The notes: generated from the letters alone by a model not told the origin. Counted from the first letter of the stretch, positions 19,739 to 28,462 are shown. The stretch is DNA of 41,687 bases from Yersinia frederiksenii ATCC 33641 (GCF_000754805.1 NZ_KN150732.1:1-41687), one strand, 5' to 3'. Made by a program: numbers and translations.

Positions 19739-20405
19739 TTGCTGCCCTTAATGGTGAACCCCAGGATGCACTATCGAACCCTCGGGAATATTCGTTATCT
19801 AAATCGAAGCCGAATAACGCACCGGCCTCAGTTGAAATGATGTAATTAGTGACGCCTACGCCTGCCGGTTTAACGTCTAAATATCCTTGTGCAATAACCG
19901 CCCGCATCACCGATGAGATTTGCTCGCCAGCAATGTAAATAGTCATGGTCATGTCGAAGTTATCGACAGCGAAAATCTTGGTTCGCCCATCAGGGAAAAT
20001 ACTCTGGTAAATATCACCGAGGGTTTCCACTGTGCCATCCCAGTGATTGGCCTGGATCTTTGCCCGAAGTATCGTGCGGTAAGTCTCATCGTCCAATCGA
20101 GTGAAGCCTGTTAACGAGTCATATGGCCCTTTCCAACTCCCCAGATCAAATCCAAGCCCCTCGGTATCCAGTGAGAAATACACATCGGTGATTGGCGTTC
20201 TGATGTTTCGCCCAATACCTACCCATAGCCCGACCGCATCCTCTTGATTGCCTATTGAGCTATCGAGATCAAAGTCGTTTGTGAGTTGATTTGTCGTCTG
20301 CTGGATACCGAGGAACGGTGCGGTGATTAGGGATATATGATCGTAAAACTTAGGCTTCTTTTTATGATATGGCGTGATGAGACGTTGATATTTAGTCTCA
20401 TTCAT
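19731..20405 (-). CDS. DUF2612 baseplate wedge / tail protein
   Basis: The protein has 224 residues from ATG 20405, which overlaps the stop of the baseplate J gene (TAATG). The opening MNETKYQRLITPYHKKKPKFYDHISLI, followed by DSSIGNQEDAVGLWVGIGRNI and DDETYRTILRAKIQANHWDGTVETL, is characteristic of DUF2612. The family occupies the place of P2 gpI between gpJ and the fibre and is thought to join fibre and baseplate. It overlaps the fibre gene by 8 nt. Confidence 0.85.
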   Translation of the reverse strand: MNETKYQRLITPYHKKKPKFYDHISLITAPFLGIQQTTNQLTNDFDLDSSIGNQEDAVGLWVGIGRNIRTPITDVYFSLDTEGLGFDLGSWKGPYDSLTGFTRLDDETYRTILRAKIQANHWDGTVETLGDIYQSIFPDGRTKIFAVDNFDMTMTIYIAGEQISSVMRAVIAQGYLDVKPAGVGVTNYIISTEAGALFGFDLDNEYSRGFDSASWGSPLRAAND

Positions 20406-21592
20406 TAGGTCACCACTAAGGTTATATTCTCCGGCACACAAGCTGCTGCGTTGTTAAATGCTATCTCAATGTTGTTTTCAGATAACGCCACAGGATAAAT
20501 GCCGATTTCCAACAAAGTAATATCGTAAGTCAGCCGTTCAATGCTGCCATTTAATTGCGCAGGTAGATCAAGTCGCTTAATACGTACCGGATCGCCAATT
20601 TCTATTTCATTAATATATTCCGCTATTGAGTTTTTAATAGCGGTACCGATTGATGAGGTATAGCCCTGTAGCGCCTTAATTTCTAATCTGACATAAATCT
20701 GTACGGTACCTTTGCGGAAGAAATTAATCGGGTGAACAATCCCATACTTATCCGTAATCGGGATCGTGGTGGTGCCATATGTCCCCGAGCCTGGGCCTTT
20801 TTTCAATGCAATGGATTGGGCGATCTCTGTCGCATCACCGCCATCAACTACGATAGAGATCGAGTGACTGGGTATTCCGTTGCCATCGGTAATGCTAGTG
20901 TCGTTCTCATAGCCGCGATACCGCTCAACGCCACTGATGCCCGCAATAGCCCCTAAGATACCATCCAGCACCGTACGTGACGGTAGCGCCACTGATACTG
21001 CCTGCCTGACACGCAACTCCGCATCTACTTCTACCGGTTTACCCAGAGTAGCGCCTGTTGGGTTATTGACGGTTAACCAGCCTCGCGTCGGTGTCGCTAT
21101 CTCTTTTACGGTATTGGCCAGTGCGACAATTGCGCCCGGTACCGAGCAAATCGCCGTAGCAGTTGCCGTGCCATCTAGACCAATAATCACGCTGGCCGGT
21201 AAATCCCACCGAACACCATCAGCATCACGCGCTGCGCCGTTGGTAATCTCTAACCCGACATTGCCGGTGATCAGCACATCAACAGTTGAATTGGTCTCCT
21301 TGTCCCGCTTAATGCCGTTAATTTTTACATTACTGGAAAGCCCATTTCCGACTGCGGTTGCCGGAGAAAACGAGTTATATACCGCAATGGCGCTATTGTT
21401 AGCATCGTGGATTCCCAGCGCATACAGAGTGACCATCTGCCCGTCTTTACTGTCAGCATCCAGATAGCTGTCACCGCCGTAAATCTCTTGGAAATAACTG
21501 ACAAGGGTGCTGCGGATGGTCTCAAAATCGGGCGCAGTTATCCCCGTAGCGCTGACAATTGCATTCAGCCCTAACGTATCAAGGTTTAACAT
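20405..21592 (-). CDS. Baseplate J / gp47-family protein
   Basis: This 395-residue protein is a baseplate wedge component related to P2 gpJ and T4 gp6/gp47. Typical parts are IRSTLVSYFQEIYGGDSYLDADSKDGQMVTLYALGIHD near residues 25-60, the LPSRTVLDGILGAIAGISGVERYRGYEND segment, and SHSISIVVDGGD. Wedges link the tail tube to fibres and change shape when the sheath contracts. The start ATG 21592 lies directly against the stop of the gp25-like gene. Confidence 0.9.
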   Translation of the reverse strand: MLNLDTLGLNAIVSATGITAPDFETIRSTLVSYFQEIYGGDSYLDADSKDGQMVTLYALGIHDANNSAIAVYNSFSPATAVGNGLSSNVKINGIKRDKETNSTVDVLITGNVGLEITNGAARDADGVRWDLPASVIIGLDGTATATAICSVPGAIVALANTVKEIATPTRGWLTVNNPTGATLGKPVEVDAELRVRQAVSVALPSRTVLDGILGAIAGISGVERYRGYENDTSITDGNGIPSHSISIVVDGGDATEIAQSIALKKGPGSGTYGTTTIPITDKYGIVHPINFFRKGTVQIYVRLEIKALQGYTSSIGTAIKNSIAEYINEIEIGDPVRIKRLDLPAQLNGSIERLTYDITLLEIGIYPVALSENNIEIAFNNAAACVPENITLVVT

Positions 21593-21946
21593 TTATGCCT
21601 CGCTGGTAACGGTGGTGGTGCCGTAAATAGTGTCTATTGTTGCGGTGAAAGTGACACGACGATTTTCGCCGGTATAGCTGGCTTCAAATTCCAGAATTGC
21701 GCTAACGCCCTGCGTATCAAGAATACGCTCACGGATAGCCAGGATATAAACATCAGACCGTTGCTTACCGAGTACTGACTGAATATAGGGCGTACCCTCA
21801 GTTAAATCTAAAAACCACTGGCCTCGCCATAATTCAAAGCGGGTTTTTACCGCCTGAGCGACCGCCTCCGGTGAGTTAATAAGGAAGGTGTTATCACCCT
21901 GACCGAATGTGTAATCGCCGTTCTCGTCCTCTCTGCGATAGCGCAT
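21593..21946 (-). CDS. Baseplate wedge protein, gp25-like
   Basis: This 117-residue protein is placed between the spike and baseplate J genes, where P2 gpW / T4 gp25 homologues stand. It contains AQAVKTRFELWRGQWFLDLTEGTPYIQSVLG and AIRERILDTQGVSAILEFEASY, the latter matching the conserved strand-helix of gp25-type proteins. gp25 starts sheath polymerisation and joins wedge to hub. The gene is 1 nt from the spike start and touches the J gene. Confidence 0.75.
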   Translation of the reverse strand: MRYRREDENGDYTFGQGDNTFLINSPEAVAQAVKTRFELWRGQWFLDLTEGTPYIQSVLGKQRSDVYILAIRERILDTQGVSAILEFEASYTGENRRVTFTATIDTIYGTTTVTSEA

Positions 21947-21947
21947 A

Positions 21948-22685
21948 TCAATTTACCTCGCCTGAGTTACCGGTTCCTGGCTGCACGTCTTTGTGGGTGT
22001 GAGTATCGTCAATCGTCTTGCCGTTAGAGGTCAGGGTGCCGACAAACTCGATAGCGCCAGTGATTTTCGCAGAAACGCCCGCCGCCGCACTCCCCACCAG
22101 CCCGCCAAGGAATGTAAACAAGCCATTAACCAGAACCTCAGCGGAGAATTCCGCTTTAGGTGTCACCACATCGAGGCCACCAGGTGCCACGATTTTAATT
22201 TTCTTGGTCGTCGGATTTATTTCAAAGTAGGTTGATCCATCGTCACTACGGAACTGCGCGGCGCTGGTACTGATGCCACTAATTTTCTTTGCCTGTGACT
22301 GGGGGCCAATGATGGCGAACGCATCCGATAAATCATGCTGACGCTCATCAACAGTTTCCTGTATGTCGCCTGACTGGTGCCAGAAATCAATACACCGATC
22401 ACCAAAAACCAATAAGCACTCATCCCCAGCCTTAATGGGGAATGTCATGGTGACACCACCACCGCGCGGGAATACAACCGGAACGCTAGTTAGCACCGAG
22501 AGGTTTGTTGATTCCCCGCCTGATTCGCCTTTAATGCCGATCTGAATGTCGCAAGTCACGCTGTCAGCATCAAAGGACTGAACAATCCCCGGCATCGATA
22601 CGCGCAATTGAGACGATACTGATGATTGTAATGTTCGCAGTGTTTCGGCTAATTCTCCCGAACGGGAGTCTGTTGATACCGTCAT
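21948..22685 (-). CDS. Membrane-puncturing tail spike, Gp138 / gpV-like
   Basis: This 245-residue protein has an N-terminal OB-fold-like domain (VSMPGIVQSFDADSVTCDIQIGIKGE, VVFPRGGGVTMTFPIKAGDECLLVFGDRCIDFWHQSG) as in the Gp138 family. A beta-helix stretch follows, ending in THTHKDVQPGTG, the His-x-His iron-binding tip known from P2 gpV and phi92 gp138. The trimer forms the needle tip that pierces the outer membrane. A terminator hairpin stands directly before the gene (22700-22723). Confidence 0.88.
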   Translation of the reverse strand: MTVSTDSRSGELAETLRTLQSSVSSQLRVSMPGIVQSFDADSVTCDIQIGIKGESGGESTNLSVLTSVPVVFPRGGGVTMTFPIKAGDECLLVFGDRCIDFWHQSGDIQETVDERQHDLSDAFAIIGPQSQAKKISGISTSAAQFRSDDGSTYFEINPTTKKIKIVAPGGLDVVTPKAEFSAEVLVNGLFTFLGGLVGSAAAGVSAKITGAIEFVGTLTSNGKTIDDTHTHKDVQPGTGNSGEVN

Positions 22686-22699
22686 GGAAAAACTCCAAT

Positions 22700-22723
22700 A
22701 AAAAACCCGCTCAGTGGCGGGTT
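22700..22723 (-). terminator. Terminator copy 1 inside the tail operon
   Basis: The stem AACCCGC / GCGGGTT with a 6-nt loop runs into at least six T on the minus strand. All 24 bases are identical to 24481-24504. It would cut off the spike and baseplate genes unless polymerase is antiterminated. Confidence 0.8.
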
Positions 22724-22745
22724 CGAGAATTAAATTCAGGCAACT

Positions 22746-23120
22746 TTATTTAATAACTGAACATGTTTTATTTATTGCATCACCGCGAGGACGATTATCT
22801 GCATCTAGTAGCTGTACTACTTGTTTGATTGATTTTGAATCTTTCGGGAATATCGTCGTGTAATGATTGTGCATTCCACCGTTAGCCCCCCACACATCAA
22901 ACGTAATAACAAATGCATCACCTAGATCACCGTATGAATACTCATCAACAGTTACATTCTCGGTGAGTTCATTGTTAATAAGCACGGCATGTTTGGTTTC
23001 CGATGCATTCACATGTATTGAAAAAATATTATTTCCGCACTTGAACTGCATGGGTTGATTAGCGAAAGAACTAATCGGGAAAAGAATTAATATGCAAAGC
23101 AACAGTTTCTTCATTGACAT
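22746..23120 (-). CDS. Secreted hypothetical protein B
   Basis: This 124-residue protein has a clear Sec signal peptide (MSMKKLLLCILILFPISSFA, then cleavage before NQP). The mature part has one cysteine early (FKCGNN) and one near the end (KTCSVIK), probably a disulfide. Its strands are beta-rich and it contains DVWGANGGMHNHYTTIFP. I do not recognise a family. It follows secreted protein A by 5 nt inside the tail gene cluster, where exported proteins are unexpected. A periplasmic role such as superinfection exclusion or inhibition of a host or rival lysis enzyme is possible but unproven. Confidence 0.65.
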   Translation of the reverse strand: MSMKKLLLCILILFPISSFANQPMQFKCGNNIFSIHVNASETKHAVLINNELTENVTVDEYSYGDLGDAFVITFDVWGANGGMHNHYTTIFPKDSKSIKQVVQLLDADNRPRGDAINKTCSVIK

Positions 23121-23125
23121 TACCC

Positions 23126-23455
23126 TTAATCTGGCAATTTCTTACATGGGAACGAACCGATTATCTTTATAGCATCCATATTATTTTGTAGTAGTTGAAC
23201 GTTGAGCCATGATTTACCATCACGCTTGATAAACTGGAAGCCGTACATGTTGCCATCACGGGCAGGCATGATAGCCATATCCATTTTCATCTGCGTATCA
23301 TCGCCTTTAGCACCAAGGTACGTGACTTTTTGTGAGGTAACAGTTTCACCATTAATAACTGTCATGCCATCACCAGTCAGGCGATAACCACCACACTGAA
23401 TAGCAGCTGAGGCCGGCAAAACGATGAATAACATTAGTGCCCACAAAAACTTCAT
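23126..23455 (-). CDS. Secreted hypothetical protein A
   Basis: This 109-residue protein has a Sec signal peptide (MKFLWALMLFIVLPASA, cleavage before AIQCGG). The mature part of about 90 residues has an early cysteine (IQCGGY) and a late one (FPCKKLPD), the same spacing plan as protein B, so the two may be distant relatives. It is beta-rich, with MKMDMAIMPARDGNMYGFQFIKRDGKSWLNV. The start overlaps the hub protein stop (TAATG), so it is made along with a baseplate protein. No known family was recognised. Confidence 0.65.
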   Translation of the reverse strand: MKFLWALMLFIVLPASAAIQCGGYRLTGDGMTVINGETVTSQKVTYLGAKGDDTQMKMDMAIMPARDGNMYGFQFIKRDGKSWLNVQLLQNNMDAIKIIGSFPCKKLPD

Positions 23456-24468
23456 TACAGTCCCCTTTCTCTCGATGCATTAGTTACCAAATCCTTAGCC
23501 CCCCGCGCTTCACACATCATGTCCATATAAAACGGGTTCCCGCGCGTATCGCCAGTATAGCTAATCCCCCTGACGATATACACACCATCGGTCGCAATGC
23601 TGGCCGGTGGGTTAACAAGGCCGTTTACGGTCACGTTGCCATTATCGTTTTGATCTTCAAGCCTGCCGCCTGACATTTGAACATCGCGGCTGGAGAGCGT
23701 CGCACGATATACTGACTCTTGGTTTAGTTGAATGAGGCCATTTAAGCGAATGTTAGGGTTGATCAGGCAACGAACGTTAACACCAGATCCAATGGTTTGT
23801 TGTGGCATGCCAATCAAGCCGGTATTGCTATTCAGTACAATGGCCTCATGCACATACTTATCGTTCGGTACCATATCAACTTTGCCGTTCACAAACTGCC
23901 AAGTGGCTTTGCATTGCTTGGCGACGTTATCCAGATAATCCCGCGTCATGCCGTACATAGTTTTACCGCGTGGGAATACCGTGGGTGGCATTTCCGGCAT
24001 GATCCCCTGAGTTATACCGAACGGGGCAAGGTTACGCATAAGCAGATTGTTAATATCGGCCACGGTATAACCCGCTGCTACAGTCTGGTTTATTGTGGCG
24101 TTAATAAATGCGTTATGACCATCAATAGCCTGAATCAAAATAAAAGTATCCGTGGGGTTATCTCTGCCGGTAATGGTATAGCGGATATCACCCGAGAAAA
24201 TCTCACCGAAGTTAGCATCTTCCTTTTGGCCGTCTGGTGAGGTTGAACCATCGTAACCGGCTATCAATCGTAACTTTGAGAACTCGGTACCGGTGATCCG
24301 GTTCACGGTATTTTGTGACAGGTTATAAATCTTGAAGATGGCAGTTCGAGGGAATGAAGTGTTGTACCACTCAATATTAAACGTCACTTTAAAATCAGTG
24401 AAATTAATCCCCTTACCTTCATTATCCAATAGCATCAATTCAAAGTGGCGTATCCAATTCTTACTCAT
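23455..24468 (-). CDS. Baseplate hub protein (gp27/gpD-like)
   Basis: This 337-residue protein is in the place of the P2 gpD / T4 gp27 hub, before the spike. Features include KVTFNIEWYNTSFPRTAIFKIYNLSQNTVNRI and LRLIAGYDG near the N-terminus, FSGDIRYTITGRDNPTDTFILIQAIDG, ATWQFVNGKVDMVPND, and VNGLVNPPASIATDGVYIVRGISYTGDTRG near the end. This order is typical of baseplate hub proteins in this tail type. It should form the trimeric socket for the spike. A terminator hairpin stands directly before it at 24481-24504. Confidence 0.8.
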   Translation of the reverse strand: MSKNWIRHFELMLLDNEGKGINFTDFKVTFNIEWYNTSFPRTAIFKIYNLSQNTVNRITGTEFSKLRLIAGYDGSTSPDGQKEDANFGEIFSGDIRYTITGRDNPTDTFILIQAIDGHNAFINATINQTVAAGYTVADINNLLMRNLAPFGITQGIMPEMPPTVFPRGKTMYGMTRDYLDNVAKQCKATWQFVNGKVDMVPNDKYVHEAIVLNSNTGLIGMPQQTIGSGVNVRCLINPNIRLNGLIQLNQESVYRATLSSRDVQMSGGRLEDQNDNGNVTVNGLVNPPASIATDGVYIVRGISYTGDTRGNPFYMDMMCEARGAKDLVTNASRERGL

Positions 24469-24480
24469 GAAAACCTCATA

Positions 24481-24504
24481 AAAAAACCCGCTCAGTGGCG
24501 GGTT
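24481..24504 (-). terminator. Terminator copy 2 inside the tail operon
   Basis: This 24-bp element is identical to 22700-22723 (stem AACCCGC / GCGGGTT, then a T-run on the minus strand). It lies between the baseplate plug and hub genes. The two copies bracket exactly the hub gene and the two secreted-protein genes. Confidence 0.8.
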
Positions 24505-24521
24505 AAATTGCGTGGATTGAT

Positions 24522-24830
24522 TTAGCTATTCTGCACAAAATATAAATGGCTACCGGTGCCAAGGTTGGTTTTTGTCGGGTATTCCTCCCGGCTATCATCA
24601 CTGAGCACAGCAAAAACACCATTGATACCCAGATCAGGATATTGCTCAATCAGGTCAACACCAACCACCAGCGGAACGCCGCAAAGCATGTCAGCACCGC
24701 CGCTATCTCTCACGTCCATTATCCAGCCTGCGACATCACGATAGACCAGGCGCAGGTTAAGTGAGATTTCTCCAAGGGTGATATTAAAAAACTGATTATT
24801 GGCCGTTAACGGGATTTCTTGAACATTCAT
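24522..24830 (-). CDS. Baseplate plug protein, Pam3 gp18-like
   Basis: This 102-residue protein starts MNVQEIPLTANNQFFNITLGEISLNLRLVYRD, then GWIMDVRDSGGADMLCGVPLVVGVDLIEQYPDLGINGVFAVLSDD. This pattern is that of the cyanophage Pam3 gp18 plug family, which seals the tail tube at the hub until infection. It overlaps the Dit-like gene by 4 nt and lies directly before the hub gene. Confidence 0.82.
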   Translation of the reverse strand: MNVQEIPLTANNQFFNITLGEISLNLRLVYRDVAGWIMDVRDSGGADMLCGVPLVVGVDLIEQYPDLGINGVFAVLSDDSREEYPTKTNLGTGSHLYFVQNS

Positions 24831-25408
24831 TTAAAGTTCTCCGTTACCCAATCAAGACCAGATTTTAACAGTGAATTGTTTGCTGGGGCCGGTGCTTTGG
24901 TGCCGGTATTTTGCATAGCCGAAGTGCTTACCCCTTCCTGCATGTTTTCTTTGTCGGCCACTTTGACCGATTCAGTTTGAGACATAATGACTTCACGTAG
25001 GGTAAGAACGCACATCAACACGTTTTCACTGGTTTTATCGGTTGTGACCTCAATGCCACGGATCAGCATGTTGCTATACTTTCGCTTACCGGTAATGACA
25101 TCGAATGGCTGTCTGCTTTCCTGTAAATCGCGGAGTTCTTGATAAACCTCCTCCGGGCTTTTACCCAGACTTAACCCTATGGTTGAGGTATCCACAAAAT
25201 CCAGCAATGAACCGCCACCGGCAAAACCCACCTCCATTGTCACCTCAGGGGCGCGCTTATAAGCGTGATCGTTAACTGCGGCCCCAACCTCAACGGGGTG
25301 TTCTGTTATCTCCAGTGCGTCTTGATGCTTTTCAGAGATAATCACACTGGGTACCAGCAACCCAATTTTTCGCGTTTGCTGCCGAAAGAGGGCAGAAAGA
25401 ATATCCAT
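24827..25408 (-). CDS. Dit-like distal tail protein
   Basis: This 193-residue protein contains SVIISEKHQDALEITEHPVEVGAAVNDHAYKRAPEVTMEVGF (about 21-62), which is the N-terminal pattern of Dit-like phage tail proteins. RQPFDVITGKRKYSNMLIRGIEVTTDKTSENVLMCVLTLREV follows. It probably forms the ring that joins tail tube and baseplate. The last 45 residues are a linker rich in Ala, Thr and Pro. It sits between the tape measure and plug genes. Confidence 0.82.
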   Translation of the reverse strand: MDILSALFRQQTRKIGLLVPSVIISEKHQDALEITEHPVEVGAAVNDHAYKRAPEVTMEVGFAGGGSLLDFVDTSTIGLSLGKSPEEVYQELRDLQESRQPFDVITGKRKYSNMLIRGIEVTTDKTSENVLMCVLTLREVIMSQTESVKVADKENMQEGVSTSAMQNTGTKAPAPANNSLLKSGLDWVTENFK

Positions 25409-25416
25409 TCACCCTC

Positions 25417-27423
25417 CTATCGGGTTGGTGTACTTAATTGCTGAGTAAGTTTTGCATTAACGCCGGTCTGCCTGCCGGCGACTTCATTACCTGCAGATAC
25501 CGGATCAGATACACCGGATATATAGATGTTCGTTTCCTGCTGTAACCCACCAGATGGCATATTGCTACGCACCTTCGGAATGTAATTACGGGTTTCTCGG
25601 GGCATCAGGTCTAAACCGTGCTTCTGAACATTGCCAATTCCCCAGTTATAGGAGGCTAGTGCTTTATCCAGATCGCCTCCATTCATCTTCAGAAGCATGC
25701 TCAGATATTTCGCGGCGGCGGCGGCTGATTTTTCGGGGTCGAAAACATCATTGCCTTTAAGTCCCATATCTTTCGCTGTCGGGTCCATGAACTGAAACAG
25801 CCCTTTAGCGCCCGCACCAGAGATAGCGAATTGATTACCACCAGACTCCGTTATCGCCACACTGCGCAACAAACCCGCTGGTAGGTTATTTAATGCTTCT
25901 AACTTAGTGAGGGTGGGTTGCAGCCAGCCTAAAAGGGCTGCGCCTGACGCTGACGCGGTTGGCCTTTTTACTGACTGTGCATACTGGTCCGGCTCCGTCC
26001 CATTACTTTCACCGCGCAACCACCGGCCAACGCTTCTAGGGTCAAACCCGGTTTTATCTTTAACCCAATCGGCGGCGCTATTCGCGCTATCGGTTACGGC
26101 GGGCATTGCATCTGGCTGATCGCTACCCTGACTTAACAACGCTTTTCCTATCCTGGCCACCTCACCCCAATTGCCCTCTTTCAATGCATTAATCAGGTCA
26201 CCGATCATCGATAACATCTTGCCGAACTCGCCGAATTGCTTCGTCAGGTTCTCGATGTCACCTTTTAGCGTCCAGTTTTTCAGATTAATGTTGAGTAGCC
26301 TAGCAACCTCAACGCCAACGCCTTTAATGGATTTAGTTAACTCATCCATTCCTTTTAGCGCAGCGTTTATTTCTTGTTCCCACTGCCCCCAATCAATCAG
26401 GCTATTACCGCCCTCTTTCCATGTTTTATAGTCGTCATACAGGGCAAAAATCGCCGCGCCCAGCGAGAGCACAATGCCCACTGGCGATGTCAGGAACGCA
26501 GTGTTGAGTAAACGCCATGCCAGCAGCAAGCCGCCAAACAACATAATGAGTTGCTGCGTTATCGGGTCTAGCTTTTTAAACCAGTTGATGACATCACCGA
26601 CCGCCTGACCGGTGCGCCATAATACGCGCGTAACCGCATCCCCCGCCCATAGAACGCCCTTAATAACTTTCATCAACACTGTTTCAATCTTCGGCCAGTT
26701 ATCCAGAAGTTGCTTACGCAGAGAATCAATATCCCCCGCCAGCCCATCAGCCAGATTTGAACCTATTTTGTCTCTCGCCTGACCGAGTGTCATCGAGAGA
26801 TCACGCATGGACGTCATGAAGCGGTTAGATTGTTTGGCAGCAACCTCAGCATTAAAGCCGATCTTTTTAGCGGTTAGCGCATACTCAGAACTGAACTGCC
26901 CCAGCCCCTTACGCATTGCCATTAGCGTATTTTCATCAATACCCAGCATCTGCGCGTATTGGTTAGCACGGTAATACGGCATGCTGCTCAGTTTTGCACT
27001 GAGTCCGGTAAAAATGGCTGATGTGTCGCGCATACTGCCGTTCGCGCTGCGAGTCTGAATGCCAAGTCGATTAAGGAAACCCTCGGCCCCCGGACTGTTA
27101 CGGATAAATCGAGCAAGGCTTTCGAGTGAGCCTTGTGCTGATGCGGCATCTACGCCAAGTTGCGAAGCGGCATAACCTAACGCCTTGATACCCGCCACCG
27201 ATGCGCCCGTACGCTGCGAAGCGAAATAAACCTTATCCAGACCGTCAGCAATCTTGGTGGTAAAACCAACAACGGCCAACGCTGCCCCTTCGACCACTGC
27301 GCCCATTTTCAGTACATTGGCCGTGACGCCGGCGACCACAGCGGAGAATTTCTTCTCCCCCGCCTCATCCAGTTCAAAGCCAAGACTGACCAGGAAATCC
27401 TTAATGGTTTCAGCGTTGCTCAT
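25417..27423 (-). CDS. Tape measure protein with lytic transglycosylase domain
   Basis: This 668-residue protein has a mostly helical N-terminal two thirds with hydrophobic segments (LIMLFGGLLLAWRLLNTAFL and SPVGIVLSLGAAIFALYDDY, about 285-335). It ends in a lysozyme-like transglycosylase domain of about 110 residues: LRSVAITESGGNQFAISGAGAKGLFQFMDPTAKDMG, with catalytic Glu526 in ITESGG, then a YLSMLLKMNGGDLDKALASYNWG core. It sets tail length and probably cuts murein during DNA entry. The start overlaps the end of the small tail gene upstream by 4 nt. Confidence 0.92.
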   Translation of the reverse strand: MSNAETIKDFLVSLGFELDEAGEKKFSAVVAGVTANVLKMGAVVEGAALAVVGFTTKIADGLDKVYFASQRTGASVAGIKALGYAASQLGVDAASAQGSLESLARFIRNSPGAEGFLNRLGIQTRSANGSMRDTSAIFTGLSAKLSSMPYYRANQYAQMLGIDENTLMAMRKGLGQFSSEYALTAKKIGFNAEVAAKQSNRFMTSMRDLSMTLGQARDKIGSNLADGLAGDIDSLRKQLLDNWPKIETVLMKVIKGVLWAGDAVTRVLWRTGQAVGDVINWFKKLDPITQQLIMLFGGLLLAWRLLNTAFLTSPVGIVLSLGAAIFALYDDYKTWKEGGNSLIDWGQWEQEINAALKGMDELTKSIKGVGVEVARLLNINLKNWTLKGDIENLTKQFGEFGKMLSMIGDLINALKEGNWGEVARIGKALLSQGSDQPDAMPAVTDSANSAADWVKDKTGFDPRSVGRWLRGESNGTEPDQYAQSVKRPTASASGAALLGWLQPTLTKLEALNNLPAGLLRSVAITESGGNQFAISGAGAKGLFQFMDPTAKDMGLKGNDVFDPEKSAAAAAKYLSMLLKMNGGDLDKALASYNWGIGNVQKHGLDLMPRETRNYIPKVRSNMPSGGLQQETNIYISGVSDPVSAGNEVAGRQTGVNAKLTQQLSTPTR

Positions 27424-27602
27424 TTATCGGATCTCCACTTGTCTATTTTCGCCTGGTTCTCAGCCTCCAGATCGAGGTAATCATTCAACAATGCAATATC
27501 GAGTAAGTCGATATTCCCGCTTTTGATTTCCCCCATGGTCGTGAGCTGATGCTTTACCGGGCGCAAGATAAAATCCTCCCCGCCCGGCAAGGTATCCAGC
27601 AT
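27420..27602 (-). CDS. Small tail protein before the tape measure
   Basis: The protein has 60 residues from ATG 27602, which overlaps the stop of the chaperone gene (TGATG); a TTG one codon earlier is the alternative. MLDTLPGGEDFILRPVKHQLTTMGEIKSGNIDLLDIALLNDYLDLEAENQAKIDKWRSDK is acidic and helical, so only its role by position is clear: the second tail assembly chaperone, which many phages make by frameshifting. Here it has its own start, and no slippery sequence was noted at the joint. Confidence 0.7.
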   Translation of the reverse strand: MLDTLPGGEDFILRPVKHQLTTMGEIKSGNIDLLDIALLNDYLDLEAENQAKIDKWRSDK

Positions 27603-28000
27603 CAAGCCGCTGGCGGTTCCGCTGGTGCGCTCTCTTGGAGTTCGTGCAAAAAATTTCCCATTGAATCACCCACCACCCGACCGACGATTTGCAACATAGC
27701 CATCAGATCAATGTCATCAAACATCAGTGCGTTATTGGTGAAAATCGGGGTATAGGCGCTGCCGTGCTTGCGCGACACCCCCTCTAAACAAGGGTGAATA
27801 ATGGCGTTGCAGTCCTCGTCGCTGATATCGGAAAGTGACTGGGCGATACTGGGTAAAGCCGTTTCAATCGTCACGGTACCGCTTCGCAGGTCTTTGAGGA
27901 TGCCCGCCAGCAAAGGCAGCAATTTACGGGATACTTTCAATTGTGCGAATACATCGAGTTTCTGAGAGCGGTACTCGATACCTTTAATCGTGAATTCCAT
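27602..28000 (-). CDS. Tail assembly chaperone
   Basis: This 132-residue protein lies between tube and tape measure genes. It begins MEFTIKGIEYRSQKLDVFAQLKVSRKLLPLLAGILKDL and contains FDDIDLMAMLQIVGRVVGDSMGNFLHEL, typical of the chaperone that coats the tape measure protein before the tube forms. Its 3' end overlaps the start of the small gene that follows, giving translational coupling in place of the usual frameshift. Confidence 0.75.
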   Translation of the reverse strand: MEFTIKGIEYRSQKLDVFAQLKVSRKLLPLLAGILKDLRSGTVTIETALPSIAQSLSDISDEDCNAIIHPCLEGVSRKHGSAYTPIFTNNALMFDDIDLMAMLQIVGRVVGDSMGNFLHELQESAPAEPPAA

Positions 28001-28010
28001 TAATTACTCC

Positions 28011-28451
28011 TTAAAAAGTACCCAGCAGCTGATCGACTTTGATGCAGTCAAATACCCATGGCACCGTTGCGCCATCTTTGGCGTTCTGCCAATCGGGTTG
28101 TTTTTGAAACGCACAACCACGCGCCGCAAACGTGTCACCGCTGGCAGTGTTGCGCATCAGAATGATGTTATTGCCCCACGTTGCACTCGATTGAGATTGT
28201 GCGTTATACATGACCGATAACTTCCGATTGGTCGGACTGGTTTTCAGCAGATTTACCGTCACCGTGCCGCCTTTACCTGCATGTAAGCTGTGCATCCCCT
28301 CACCGTCAGCGCCAATGGTCATGGTGTTTTTATTCTCGATCATTGAGGTGGTGATCCCCTCTTCGGCCACGGCTGCGCCATAACCCAGATCGAATGAGCC
28401 GCCCACACCAACAATAGAGGCGGTAAAGTCCATAAAGCTATAAGTAGACAT
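28011..28451 (-). CDS. Tail tube protein, DUF3277
   Basis: This 146-residue protein matches DUF3277: MSTYSFMDFTASIVGVGGSFDLGYGAAVAEEGITTSMIENKNTMTIGADGEGMHSLHAGKGGTVTVNLLKTSPTNRKLSVMYNAQ is the typical start of this tube family, followed by ITMRNTASGD-like and CAFQKQPDW segments. It should polymerise into the rigid inner tube inside the sheath. It follows the sheath gene by 11 nt. Confidence 0.88.
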   Translation of the reverse strand: MSTYSFMDFTASIVGVGGSFDLGYGAAVAEEGITTSMIENKNTMTIGADGEGMHSLHAGKGGTVTVNLLKTSPTNRKLSVMYNAQSQSSATWGNNIILMRNTASGDTFAARGCAFQKQPDWQNAKDGATVPWVFDCIKVDQLLGTF

Positions 28452-28462
28452 TCATCAGCTCC

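Noticed and set aside
27420-28000. Programmed frameshift fusing the two tail chaperone genes
   Set aside because: The second gene has its own ATG in a TGATG overlap, and no slippery heptamer was found near the joint.
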